A stretch of 64,000 nucleotides of DNA from Picochlorum sp. 'celeri' (Eukaryota; Chlorophyta; Trebouxiophyceae). The translations under genes were made by a program, and so were the position numbers. The stretch spans positions 1,116,001-1,180,000 of the forward strand of contig JAACMV010000002.1 in the NCBI GenBank assembly GCA_010909725.1, read 5' to 3'. Positions 1 to 9,125 of this stretch are shown here, one piece after another. The notes below the pieces were generated by a model. The model saw only the letters and a program-made list of their open reading frames with translations. It had not been told where the DNA came from and made no database searches. How positions within the stretch are numbered: the first letter of the stretch is position 1; each line of letters starts with the position of its first letter.

Positions 1-1116
1 AGAGGGATGATTTTGGAGCAGATTAATGGGTATCCTGTGAGGAAGAGGCTGCAGGACCCATCATTCCACAACATCAAATATGTGCGGGAGATGTTGTTCC
101 AGCTTTTGACTGCCTTGGATCGTGGACAGAGGTTACTGGGATTCACACATGCTGATATGGGCTTGGGTAATGTCATGGAACATTATCCAGAGGTGTATCC
201 GGAAGGAACGGTGACTTCTGTGAGTGATATTCCAGGCTTTGAGGCCAGTGGCAGTGGCAGCTTGCTTCCAAAGGGACCAAAGATGGAATTCAAGATTATT
301 GACTATGGCTTGGTTGAATTGAATGACAAGCTGGCATATACTGCTGGTGGAACGACGCCAGCCCAGACATTGGCCAAGTTGGAGGAAGGATTTGGTCACC
401 AGGACATTGGAGAGGGCGTTGACCTGTCGTTTGGGCCTGAAGGAAGCGAGACTGAAAAATGCGATGAATGGAAATTCCACAAGCCAGAACACGCAAAATC
501 TAGTTCTGGAGACGAGTACTATGTACTGAAACCAAAACATATGTCTTTGGGGAAGAAGGCTCACAAAAAGCTGCACAAGGACAACACCCAGGACAAGGTC
601 ACGCTGAATGGTGCCAAGGGTCCAGTTGAGAAAATGTACAGGCGATTTTGGGCACGCAAGGGTGATGTGTTCCATTTACTGTTGGCATTAGGAACCATTT
701 TGAATGAAAGGGTGTGGCCAAAGGAGGATGAGCGTGAGGTGAGGATGTTTGCCCATTTGGTCTTCCATGTGACTGGAGTCAAGGTGACTGCCTACTTTGC
801 TTCGCCGGATGAGAGGGCCAGTGTGCTGGGTCGTCGTGACAAGACTGCTGAATTCAAGCCATTGCAGTCATATTCTGAAGTATCTGATGATGAAGAGGAA
901 GATGAGGAGGAGTTCTCAGGCAAGCCTCTCTATGGCAAGAGGAAGGGACCATTTGGATGCTTCCAAAGGAGCCACATGTTCTACAGAGCCCACGCCCATC
1001 CTTTCAATTCTGGTCTTTTGGCAGGCGAAGCCTTGGTCTCTCCATTCTTTGGTGGAACAGCCCCACAGGCTGCCCCACAGGCTGACACCAATGATATTCT
1101 GGCATACAAAAAGTAA
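1..1116 (+). CDS. Divergent protein-kinase-like protein, 5' truncated by window edge
   Basis: The reading frame is already open at base 1, and the first residues align with the middle of the next gene, so the start lies outside the window. What remains is the C-lobe of a kinase-like fold. HADMGLGNVMEH sits where kinases have HRDxxxxN, and FKIIDYG sits where they have DFG. An acidic stretch (about codons 295-305) precedes a conserved tail with FNSGLLAGEALVSPFFG. Catalytic Asp and metal-binding Asp equivalents are present, so it may be active, but the HRD Arg is replaced by Ala and DFG by DYG. It is a tandem paralogue of the next gene. Substrate and location are unknown. A TGTAA motif lies at 1195-1199, about 80 bp past the stop. 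Confidence 0.75.
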   Translation, partial: RGMILEQINGYPVRKRLQDPSFHNIKYVREMLFQLLTALDRGQRLLGFTHADMGLGNVMEHYPEVYPEGTVTSVSDIPGFEASGSGSLLPKGPKMEFKIIDYGLVELNDKLAYTAGGTTPAQTLAKLEEGFGHQDIGEGVDLSFGPEGSETEKCDEWKFHKPEHAKSSSGDEYYVLKPKHMSLGKKAHKKLHKDNTQDKVTLNGAKGPVEKMYRRFWARKGDVFHLLLALGTILNERVWPKEDEREVRMFAHLVFHVTGVKVTAYFASPDERASVLGRRDKTAEFKPLQSYSEVSDDEEEDEEEFSGKPLYGKRKGPFGCFQRSHMFYRAHAHPFNSGLLAGEALVSPFFGGTAPQAAPQADTNDILAYKK

Positions 1117-1403
1117 AGCAAACACAACTAAAAACCTCGTGTTGATCGTCAATACATTGCATCCTGTCTGTCTGGTCTCTTTTTTTTGTCCTATTGTAAT
1201 CATCAGCATCACCACTGAGGACCATATATCACCCAAAGGTTCCATGGAGCAAAAGAAAAAGGACCATCTACTTGTTCCAGAAGCAACCGTTGGAAATCGC
1301 GTCATTGATGACGATGTTGCCTTTAGATTCGTCAAACTTGTTTGAACAGCGAATTTGTATGACGAGAGTTGTCTTATACTTCTGATTAAATTTATGTCAC
1401 ACA

Positions 1404-3219
1404 ATGAGTACGGATGTGACAGAGGAAACGCTGTCCAATGGACACCACCGTTCGTCTACTCCAGAAGTAGGCGACATGGATATTCACACCCAGGCATGTG
1501 CTCGAGTCATGCCTCAGCAATTTAAACCTGCACCTGGAGTAGAGGTATGTTTATTGTGACACCTAGCACACACAAAATATAGCAAGCTGAAAGGAAGTGC
1601 GGGGAGAATTCTTCCCGTCCAAGTTGTGTCGTCGCATGCGATTGACTCCCTCGGATACGTCACTCCTTATATTCCGTAATATATCGCAGGTTTTTGATGG
1701 AGTCTATTTGGGTAAAATGCTTGGGGCTGGAGTTCAAGCAAAGGTTTTCGACTTGGTGTTCAAGGACGGGAGCCAGACTGGGAAAGTGTTGAAAATCGGG
1801 CATCAGGACTTGTCGCATTCTCTTCTCCTGAATAAAATGGCAACTTCAATGATGAGTCTTCAGAAAGAATGGGAGATTGGTATGCAGTTGAAGGCTGCCC
1901 TTGAGGACAAGGATGGCAACCTGCCTGGGTTCACAAGAACATGCGATTGCATGGCCATTATGAAGGATGCCAAGTCAAAGTCTGTGACCTTCCGGGGAAT
2001 GATGATGGAGAAGATACAAGGATGGTCTGTAGCATCGAGAGTGACGGATCCAACGTTCCATAATATCCATTACATCAGAGAGATGTTGTATCAAGTGTTT
2101 TCTGCCTTGGACAGGGCTCAGCGGTATCTTGGATTCAATCACGCCGACTTGGGACTGAACAATGTGATGGAGCATTATCCGAGGATATTGCCATCTCTTG
2201 TGGAAAAGCAAAAGCAGGAGAATTTGCGGGTGATTTCATCGACCAATCTAGCCGGTATGGATTCGGTTTCTTCGCCAAAAGAGCCAGGGAAGGAGCCAAC
2301 ATGGACTCGAACAGAGTCAGGTATGGGCTGTGCGGTTCCACCTCCTGTACCAGGATACTCGTGCGCTTTTGACGGTGGCAAACTTCCTCTTGGACCCCAT
2401 ATAGAGTTTAAAATTATCGATTATGGGGTTGGAGAGTTCAATGAAACGCTGGCCCAAGCTGCTGGGGGATACACGGCTGATGAGACCTTGCGCAAGATTC
2501 ATCATGTATTTTCTCAGCGAGGTATCCCAGTGGGACCCAATGCAAATGAAGAGTTGCTCAACTTGGTACAAGAAGAAGATCCTGGTATCAATGCAGGAGA
2601 AAAGAAGAAGAAGAAGAAGAAGAAGAGGAGTGCTTGGATGTTGAGAAAGGATCAAGATAACAGATTTGTTGTCATGGAAGGAGACTCGATGAAAAAGAAT
2701 GCCAAAGAAAAGGAAAAATCTCGCAGACAAACAACATCAGTCTCAAAAGGCCCCATTGAGAAGATGTACAGGAGATTTTGGGAGCGAAAGGGTGACGTAT
2801 TCCACATTCTCTTGTCCCTTGCAGTCACCTTGGATGACAGAGTCTGGCCAAAGGAGGATGAAAAGGACGTTCAACTCTTCATTTCTCTCATCCATCATGT
2901 CACCGGGGTGAAGATGAAGGCATATTTTGTCTCTCCAACAGATCCAAAGCGAATCAAGGTCATGGGGCGACGCTGGAAGGAGTCTGAAGAGTCTGCTGTC
3001 GAGGAGGGCTACAGACCATACCTCTATGGCACTCGTGTGCGCTTTTTCAACAAAATGAGAAAATTCAGAATGGTCCTTTCCGCCCATTTTGCACCTTTCA
3101 ACTCTGGATTGCTCGCCGGAGAAGCACTTGTGTCTCCATTTTTCGGAACTGGAGGAGCAAAGCATGCCACATTACCAGTCTGTGTGGAGAGTGCCTTTCC
3201 GTTCCGTGAAGTGGCCTAG
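1404..3219 (+). CDS. Divergent protein-kinase-like protein (tandem paralogue), one intron
   Basis: I place exons at 1404-1544 and 1690-3219 with a 145-nt GTATGT..CAG intron in phase 0, giving about 556 aa. This joins a short N-terminus to VFDGVYLGKMLGAGVQAKVF, which restores a glycine-rich loop, followed by a VLKIG lysine and a helix C-like EWEIG. HADLGLNNVMEHYP and FKIIDYG replace HRD and DFG, as in the upstream gene. An insertion with a Lys tract encoded by AAG repeats (about 2602-2630) interrupts the C-lobe. The conserved tail FNSGLLAGEALVSPFFG is shared with its neighbour, so the pair arose by tandem duplication. I do not recognise the subfamily. TGTAA lies at 3341. Confidence 0.8.
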
Positions 3220-3534
3220 AGAGACTGGCCACTTGTGCATCAACTCAACAACAACAATATCACATTTGAATACTGAGAAGAACTCGTACTATGTAGCATG
3301 ACGCGTGTCGTCATCAGATCATCATCGTTTTTACTGTAGCTGTAACTCAACTCAACCTGTGTTTGTATGATGATTCATGGGCAAGAGAGTCTCGCCGTCT
3401 CTGACACGCGCCTGCCACGTGTCACAGCCGTTGTTCAAAGACGCCACAAGAGAGGACGAGAGTTTATACGATTCCAGTATCAAAATATCATACCAAATGA
3501 ATATCAGATACCAGTTTAACTTGAATATAAATGC
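3220..3534. other. Intergenic, no gene seen
   Basis: This 315-bp stretch between two plus-strand genes holds the 3' flank of the kinase-like gene (TGTAA at 3341-3345) and the promoter of the VOC gene. I see no convincing ORF or structured element. Confidence 0.5.
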
Positions 3535-4119
3535 ATGATGATTGATACAAACGATACGCAACGACTGAAGAGAGTTTCGGAAAGTTGCGAGAGGTCAAGT
3601 CCATTGTTGCCCGTCAGCTCTGTCAACCATTTAAGCCTGGTTGTGTCCGACTGTGACCGTTCTTTGAAGTTTTATAAAACATTGTTGGGATTCCAAGAGA
3701 TTACGAGACCAAAATCTTTCGATTTTGACGGATATTGGTTGGAAAAAGAAAATCTAGCATTGCACCTCGTGCAGGCACCACGTCGGCAGGCAAGGCCAAA
3801 CCGAAGAGCAATACATACCAAATCGAATCACATAAGTCTTATATGTGATACTTCCATGGGCGACGTGGAGAGAATACTGGATTCTGTGGGAATTTTGTAC
3901 AAGAAGGAAACCTGGACGGAACCCACTGGGGCAATTTTGGAACAAGTATTTTTCCATGATCCTGACGGATTTCTCATCGAGGTGTGCAATTGCGACTCTT
4001 TCATGCATCTAAATAGATGCCGCATAGCACGTCAGGCTGACCGCGATGCAGGTCGAGGTCAAGAAGACACGAATCATGATGATTCCACCAGCACTGACAC
4101 CACCCTCCATACCCCCTGA
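3535..4119 (+). CDS. VOC-superfamily protein (glyoxalase I / dioxygenase-like)
   Basis: This 194-aa protein carries one vicinal-oxygen-chelate domain at about residues 25-145. It begins VNHLSLVVSD..SLKFY and ends FFHDPDGFLIEVCNCD. Candidate metal ligands are the His of VNHLS, the His of NHISL and the Glu of LIEVC, the spacing usual for glyoxalase I-type proteins of plants and algae. Known members detoxify methylglyoxal or bind other substrates; the substrate cannot be read from the sequence. The C-terminus is low-complexity and hydrophilic. It converges with the next gene (196 bp between stops). The start is the first ATG of an ATGATG pair. Confidence 0.8.
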   Translation: MMIDTNDTQRLKRVSESCERSSPLLPVSSVNHLSLVVSDCDRSLKFYKTLLGFQEITRPKSFDFDGYWLEKENLALHLVQAPRRQARPNRRAIHTKSNHISLICDTSMGDVERILDSVGILYKKETWTEPTGAILEQVFFHDPDGFLIEVCNCDSFMHLNRCRIARQADRDAGRGQEDTNHDDSTSTDTTLHTP

Positions 4120-4315
4120 GGGAATGAAGCTCTTTTCTACTATTTTTCCCATGCATGTATCAATACAAGAACAGATCCTTAAAAAATTACAGCAAAGATA
4201 AATATCTATATATACAGGTTCATTCAGTTTTTTCTTTTACATATTGCATACAGTAGCGGTACTTGATCATGCATACTCCATTATGTAATACTATCACCCA
4301 CGTTTCTCTATATTT

Positions 4316-4948
4316 TTATGCCGGCGTCGGCTTCAATGTTTCAATCATATACGTCATAAAGGCGCCCTTTTTCGGACCAACCTGTTTCTTCTTCAAATGA
4401 AACCGAACACACTTTTCAGACGACCCATCCCCCCCAATCACCCGAGCATCCACAGTCCACGTCCCATCTTCACCAGCCTCTTCCCCCAAAATCTCAAATG
4501 ACGACGAATTCAACATCTCTGGAAACTGATTCCCAAACTGCCCCATAAAGTGATCCTGATGGTACAAATCCTTTGGGTACCCAAAATACATGCTTGGATC
4601 CAAACCCCCAATATCATACCCGAATTCGTAGGCCAACTGTATCCCATGATTTGCCCAAGGCTCATTACAATCCTTCAAAGCCTCCAACTGCACCCTGACG
4701 GTCTCTTGCGCAGAGAAACTGGCATTGGGCAACACCATGGGCTGATCTGTATTCTGAGGATTATACACCTTTTTTGGCTCTGATTGACAGATACTACGAC
4801 GAGCATCCAGTTTCTTTTCTTCTCTGTGATACCTCCTCATATACATAGCAGTATACCGGACACAAGGACCCCTAGGTGACCACAAGAGCCACTTGGCAGG
4901 AAAAGAAGAAGAAGAAGAAGAAGAAGAAGAAGACACACGCACCACCAT
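4316..4948 (-). CDS. Conserved algal/plant protein of unknown function (DUF4864-like)
   Basis: About 210 aa from the ATG at 4948; an upstream in-frame ATG at 5005 would add only residues encoded by AT-rich leader. A serine run encoded by TCT repeats (4908-4931 on the plus strand) is followed by a basic stretch that could be a plastid transit peptide. The folded part (about residues 90-210) has VRVQLEALKDCNEPWANHGI and AYEFG..DPSMYFGYPKDLYHQDHF, a pattern I associate with uncharacterised plant plastid proteins of the DUF4864 type. No catalytic motif is visible. It is divergent from the glutathione peroxidase gene, sharing a 345-bp promoter region. TGTAA on the minus strand lies at 4237-4241. 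Confidence 0.65.
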   Translation of the reverse strand: MVVRVSSSSSSSSSSFPAKWLLWSPRGPCVRYTAMYMRRYHREEKKLDARRSICQSEPKKVYNPQNTDQPMVLPNASFSAQETVRVQLEALKDCNEPWANHGIQLAYEFGYDIGGLDPSMYFGYPKDLYHQDHFMGQFGNQFPEMLNSSSFEILGEEAGEDGTWTVDARVIGGDGSSEKCVRFHLKKKQVGPKKGAFMTYMIETLKPTPA

Positions 4949-5293
4949 GATGATGATATTATCGATGAAGAAGCAATATAAAATAATAATAAATATACTG
5001 CTCAATGACGGTACTACTTGTATGTATTGAAAGAGAGAAACACCCAGTTGCCTTTTGTTTGTTTCAAAAGTCTTGTATTACGAAACTTCAAGTTTCGTAA
5101 TAAAGTGACTTTCGTTCGAAAACCCGCCATGGAATACATGTACCTCATCATCTCAACGAGATGCATCTTTACTTTATTACTATTAATGGAATATATATAT
5201 TCTTCTAGAAGAGCATATCTTCCCGCTGTGTGTGTGTGCTTGTCTCTCTTACTTATCAATCAATCAATCAATTAAACATTAATAATAATAATC
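4949..5293. promoter_or_regulatory. Divergent promoter with a 27-bp perfect palindrome
   Basis: This is the shared 5' region of the DUF4864-like gene and the selenoprotein glutathione peroxidase. Positions 5076-5102 form a perfect odd palindrome, half-site TATTACGAAACTT around a central C at 5089. The core GAAACTTC resembles a pair of heat-shock-element units (GAAnnTTC). An AT-rich TATATATATT lies near 5189, with short TCAA and AAT repeats just before the GPX ATG. A binding role is inferred. Confidence 0.55.
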
Positions 5294-5818
5294 ATGGGAG
5301 GATACTTTAGTTCACCGAAAACCGACGTGACATCCTTCCACCAGCTCTCAGCTCTGGATATTGACAAAAACAAGGTCGACTTTGCAACCCTCAAGGGAAA
5401 GGTTGTCCTTGCCACAAACGTTGCATCCAAGTGAGGATTAACAGCAGTAAACTACAAAGAGTTTGCTGCGTTATTGGAGAAATATGGCGATAAGGGGCTT
5501 GTGATTATGGCATTTCCATGCAATCAATTCGCTATGCAAGAGCCAGGGACCAATGCGCAGATTAAAGAGTTTGCCAAGTCCAAGGGTTTCACAGGCATGC
5601 TCATGGACAAGGTCAAGGTCAATGGTGCTCATGCATCCCCTGTCTTTCAATTCTTAAAGGTTGCGTCGGGAGATGAAAGCTTGGTTGCTTGGAACTTTGC
5701 CAAGTGGCTTGTCAAAAAGGATGGCAGTGTCCACGGACGCTATGGCCCCAGGACCAACCCTATGAGCCTGGAGGACGAGATCAAGACCTTGTTGGATGAG
5801 GATGCCTCCTCATTGTAA
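5294..5818 (+). CDS. GPX: Selenocysteine-containing glutathione peroxidase (in-frame UGA = Sec47)
   Basis: The 174-aa reading frame from ATG 5294 contains one in-frame TGA at 5432-5434. It falls exactly at the peroxidatic residue: NVASK-U-GLT, where selenoprotein GPXs have NVASxUGxT. After the TGA the frame runs on through FPCNQF (74-79) and WNFAKWLV (133-140) to a normal stop. The catalytic tetrad is therefore U47, Q78, W133, N134. The enzyme reduces hydroperoxides using glutathione or thioredoxin, and its length matches monomeric GPX4/PHGPx-like forms. No signal or transit peptide is evident. Reading the TGA as a stop would leave a pointless 46-aa peptide and ignore 128 conserved downstream residues. 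A SECIS element is required in the 3'UTR, and I could not identify one with certainty. Confidence 0.93.
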
Positions 5819-5860
5819 CACTGGGCAAGAGGGAGAGAGAGATGTATCGCAGAATACCTC

Positions 5861-5936
5861 ATCGTGCATGGTAAAAACCAATCATGGGATATGACGGCCC
5901 ACCTTGACGAGTGCCTGACAATGACACATCCATGAT
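5861..5936 (+). promoter_or_regulatory. Candidate SECIS region in the GPX 3'UTR (tentative)
   Basis: Two foldable parts lie 40-120 nt after the GPX stop. ATCATGG (5881-5887) pairs perfectly with CCATGAT (5930-5936) and encloses an ATGA at 5891-5894. Alternatively, a hairpin with an AAAAA loop (5873-5877) is flanked by an imperfect stem. Neither gives the full SECIS consensus (AUGA quartet, 10-13 bp helix, apical AA, GA). The true element may lie elsewhere up to about 6200. Confidence 0.25.
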
Positions 5937-5987
5937 GGCTTGGCTTCACCTTGTATAATGTTGTTGTACATATGAGTAGGTATTCTG

Positions 5988-6012
5988 CATCATCGATTGT
6001 CAATCGATGATG
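5988..6012. repeat. 25-bp perfect palindrome in the GPX 3' flank
   Basis: Half-site CATCATCGATTG is followed by a single T (6000) and its exact reverse complement. It could form a stable hairpin in the GPX transcript or be a protein-binding dyad. Confidence 0.8.
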
Positions 6013-6201
6013 ACTCTGTGATGTTACATCATTCACATGTTCATAACCATCATGTAACACATAAATATCTCCATGTATGTATAGAAAGAGAAAGAGAAAG
6101 AGAGCAATGTTGGCTCTTGATGATGATACTAGAGCAATGCATGCCGATGATGCTGATGCAAGGGCATGTTGTCTACACATGCAGATAGGCATGCACCCGC
6201 C

Positions 6202-6224
6202 ATAATTATATAGTATATAATTAT
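6202..6224. repeat. 23-bp perfect AT palindrome upstream of the phosphorylase gene
   Basis: Half-site ATAATTATATA is mirrored exactly around G6213, about 155 bp before the phosphorylase ATG. It may be part of the promoter. Confidence 0.8.
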
Positions 6225-6379
6225 TTGGAACCACAAGGTACGCTAGTATGTCTGTAAGAGGATAACAGTGAGAAAAGACGGTGATCTGCGATCACATTCT
6301 GTCTAGCCCCGATCATTTAATACCTGCGGTGCATTGCCTTTTAACTATATTACTATGTATATGCAGTATTTATATAACA

Positions 6380-9043
6380 ATGATTGGCGGGAAATCTCTC
6401 TCTGGGTCGACCCATCGCTCGATCCCTTGTGTCAGAAATGCCCCATTCGCCATGCGAGGTCAAAAACGGATTGGGTTTCCTGTTGCTCAGGCGTTTCCAA
6501 ACATCTTGGGAAAGAGCAAAGGTAGTAATGGGAGTGTGTCTCCTGATGTAGTGAAGGAAGAGGTGGCCAGGGAAATGCAGTATAGGTTGTCTACCAACAG
6601 TAGCAGTGATGAGGCCACGTATGCTGCTGTGGCGTGGAGTGTGCATAATCGTTTGGTGGATTCTTTCAATAAGACGCACGAGTTTTGGAAGAAGAAGGAT
6701 CCAAAGTTTGTGTATTATCTGAGTGCCGAGTTTTTGATGGGGCGTACCATGACCAATGCCATCAACAATTTGGGTGTGGAGGGTGAGTATGCGGAGGCTA
6801 TCCGTGAGATTGGAAGTACCATGGAGGCGGTGGCTGATACTGAGGTGGATGCTGCTCTTGGAAATGGTGGTTTGGGCCGTCTGGCGGCGTGCTTTTTGGA
6901 TTCCATGGCATCCCTGGATCTTCCAGGGTGGGGGTATGGAATTCGTTACAAGTATGGTATGTTCAAGCAGGGTGTGGCCGAGGATGGAAAGCAGATTGAA
7001 CTCCCGGATAAATGGATTCCAGAGACGGGGAATCCTTGGGAGATTCGCAGGCCTCAGATTCGGTTCCCAGTTGGGTTTTATGGGTCTGTGGGAGCAGGGG
7101 GTGAGTGGACACCGGCAGAGACTGTGCAGGCTGTGGCGTGTGATTTCCCTATTCCAGGATATCATACAAGTACGACATCGAATTTGAGGCTGTGGGATGC
7201 TGAACCTGTTGAAGAGTTTGACTTGGAAGCATTCAATGCGGGAGAGTATGAAAAGGCTGTGGCTTCTAGAAGAAAGGCTGATGAAATTGTGGCTGTGTTG
7301 TATCCAAATGATGCGACAGAGGAAGGAAAGGAATTGCGTTTGAAGCAGCAGTACTTTTTCGTGGCTGCGTCGTTGCAGGATACGTTGGCGAGGTTTTTGG
7401 AAGAGCATGGTGATTTGGAAAAGCTCCCTGAAAAGGCCATCTTCCAGTTGAATGATACTCATCCAACTATTGCTGTGCCAGAATTGATGCGATTGTTGAT
7501 TGATGTTCATGGAATGGAGTTCAGCAAGGCATGGGATGTGACGAAGAAATGCCTTGCGTATACCAATCATACTGTGATGCCTGAGGCATTGGAGAAGTGG
7601 CCAGTTGCAGTCTTGTCAAAGCTGTTGCCTCGCCATATGCAGTTGATTGAGCAGATTAATGAGACATGGTTGGAATCAATCAAGGCTCATGTTGAGAAAA
7701 AGGTTGCTGATGCTGCTCCAAAGGCCGAGGATCCAGATGATGTGCCAACAGAGGATTCAGAGGTGGAGGGTGCTGTTGATCCTCTCGAGGCAGCCTTGGC
7801 AGAGTACAGCATTGTCCAGGAGAACCCATGGAACAAGGGTGAGATGCTCGTGAATATGGCATACTTGGCAGTTGTTGGATCATGTGCTGTGAATGGAGTG
7901 GCAGCAATTCATTCTGAAATTATCAAGGAGGATATTTTCCCTCAGTTTGTGGAAATCTTCCCAGAAAAGTTCCAGAACAAGACCAACGGAGTGACCCTGA
8001 GACGGTGGCTCGCCTACTGCAATCCAGAGTTGGCTGCATTGGTGACAGAAGCTCTGGGAACTGATGCGTGGGTGAAGGACGCCACCTTGTTGTCCAAGCT
8101 CAAGCCAATGGCGGAGGATGCAGAGTTTAGGAAAAAGTGGAGGGCCATCAAGATGCAAAGGAAGGAAAAGTTGGCTGCACATATCAAAGAGGTGACTGGT
8201 TATGATGTACCAGTGAATGCCATGTTTGATGTGCAAGTCAAGCGTATTCACGAATATAAACGCCAGTTGATGAACACCGTGTCTCTGATTCACAGATACC
8301 AAAAGATCAAGGCTGCTTCTCCAGAAGAGAGGGCCAAGATGGTTCCACGCGTTGCCATCCTTGGTGGAAAAGCTGCATCAGCGTATTACATGGCTAAGAA
8401 AATTGTCGCGCTTGTCAATGCAGTCTCAAAAACTGTGAACAATGACCCTGAGGTTGGAGATCTTTTGAAAGTCATCTTCTTGCCAAACTACAATGTGACA
8501 GAAGCCGAGGTGATCATCCCAGCAGCAGAGCTGTCCCAGCACATCAGTACTGCTGGAACTGAGGCATCAGGAACATCCAACATGAAATTTGCATTGAATG
8601 GTTCCCTGATCATCGGTACAATGGATGGTGCAAACATTGAGATTGCTGATAACACTGGGGTTGAGAATCTCTTCACCTTTGGTGTGGATGCAGCAGATGT
8701 CCCTCGCCTGAGAGAAGAGAGGAAAGATTTCAAGGACTACGACCCAAGATGGGTTGCTGCATTCGACGCTGTCAGAAAAGGAGAGTTTGGCGATGCTGAT
8801 TATTTCGAAGACCTCGTGGACTCTGTCAATGATATGACGAAAGGAAATGATTGGTTCCTGGTGGCAAACGATTTTGCCACATACATGGACGCCCAAGATG
8901 AGGCAGATGCATTGTATGCAGATGAGGAAGAATGGACCAAGAAATCCATCCTCTATACAGCCTCCAACGGCTTCTTCTCCAGTGACCGTACCATCCAGCA
9001 GTATGCTGATGAGATCTGGAATGTCAAGCCTTGTGCTCCATGA
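6380..9043 (+). CDS. Starch/glycogen alpha-glucan phosphorylase
   Basis: About 887 aa from the ATG at 6380; the frame is open further upstream, but that part is AT-rich leader. The GT35 fold is complete: YYLSAEFLMGR, ALGNGGLGRLAACFLDS, QLNDTHP, NKTNGVTLRRW, VKRIHEYKRQLMN and the PLP site EASGTSNMKFALNGS, with the PLP lysine at about residue 736. It releases glucose-1-phosphate from storage glucan. Between VEKKVADA and NPWNKGEMLVNMAYL lies an acidic insertion of about 35-40 residues, at the position of the L78 insertion of plant plastid Pho1 but shorter. The N-terminal 60 residues are basic and Ser-rich and could be a transit peptide. It is intronless. TGTAA lies at 9085-9089. It converges with the HIRAN gene. 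Confidence 0.93.
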   Translation: MIGGKSLSGSTHRSIPCVRNAPFAMRGQKRIGFPVAQAFPNILGKSKGSNGSVSPDVVKEEVAREMQYRLSTNSSSDEATYAAVAWSVHNRLVDSFNKTHEFWKKKDPKFVYYLSAEFLMGRTMTNAINNLGVEGEYAEAIREIGSTMEAVADTEVDAALGNGGLGRLAACFLDSMASLDLPGWGYGIRYKYGMFKQGVAEDGKQIELPDKWIPETGNPWEIRRPQIRFPVGFYGSVGAGGEWTPAETVQAVACDFPIPGYHTSTTSNLRLWDAEPVEEFDLEAFNAGEYEKAVASRRKADEIVAVLYPNDATEEGKELRLKQQYFFVAASLQDTLARFLEEHGDLEKLPEKAIFQLNDTHPTIAVPELMRLLIDVHGMEFSKAWDVTKKCLAYTNHTVMPEALEKWPVAVLSKLLPRHMQLIEQINETWLESIKAHVEKKVADAAPKAEDPDDVPTEDSEVEGAVDPLEAALAEYSIVQENPWNKGEMLVNMAYLAVVGSCAVNGVAAIHSEIIKEDIFPQFVEIFPEKFQNKTNGVTLRRWLAYCNPELAALVTEALGTDAWVKDATLLSKLKPMAEDAEFRKKWRAIKMQRKEKLAAHIKEVTGYDVPVNAMFDVQVKRIHEYKRQLMNTVSLIHRYQKIKAASPEERAKMVPRVAILGGKAASAYYMAKKIVALVNAVSKTVNNDPEVGDLLKVIFLPNYNVTEAEVIIPAAELSQHISTAGTEASGTSNMKFALNGSLIIGTMDGANIEIADNTGVENLFTFGVDAADVPRLREERKDFKDYDPRWVAAFDAVRKGEFGDADYFEDLVDSVNDMTKGNDWFLVANDFATYMDAQDEADALYADEEEWTKKSILYTASNGFFSSDRTIQQYADEIWNVKPCAP

Positions 9044-9125
9044 GCAAAATGAGAGAGATTATTGTGTAGCGTGTGCAAAACGCATGTAACCATGGTATTT
9101 TTTTGTCAACTAGCTATACTGTACA

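Noticed and set aside
5474..5818. A 114-aa GPX fragment as a separate gene, or the TGA as evidence of a pseudogene
   Set aside because: The frame upstream of the TGA continues the same conserved GPX, and the TGA falls precisely on the peroxidatic residue, so selenocysteine is the simpler reading.
6353..7570. A 405-aa minus-strand frame
   Set aside because: Antisense to the well-supported phosphorylase gene.
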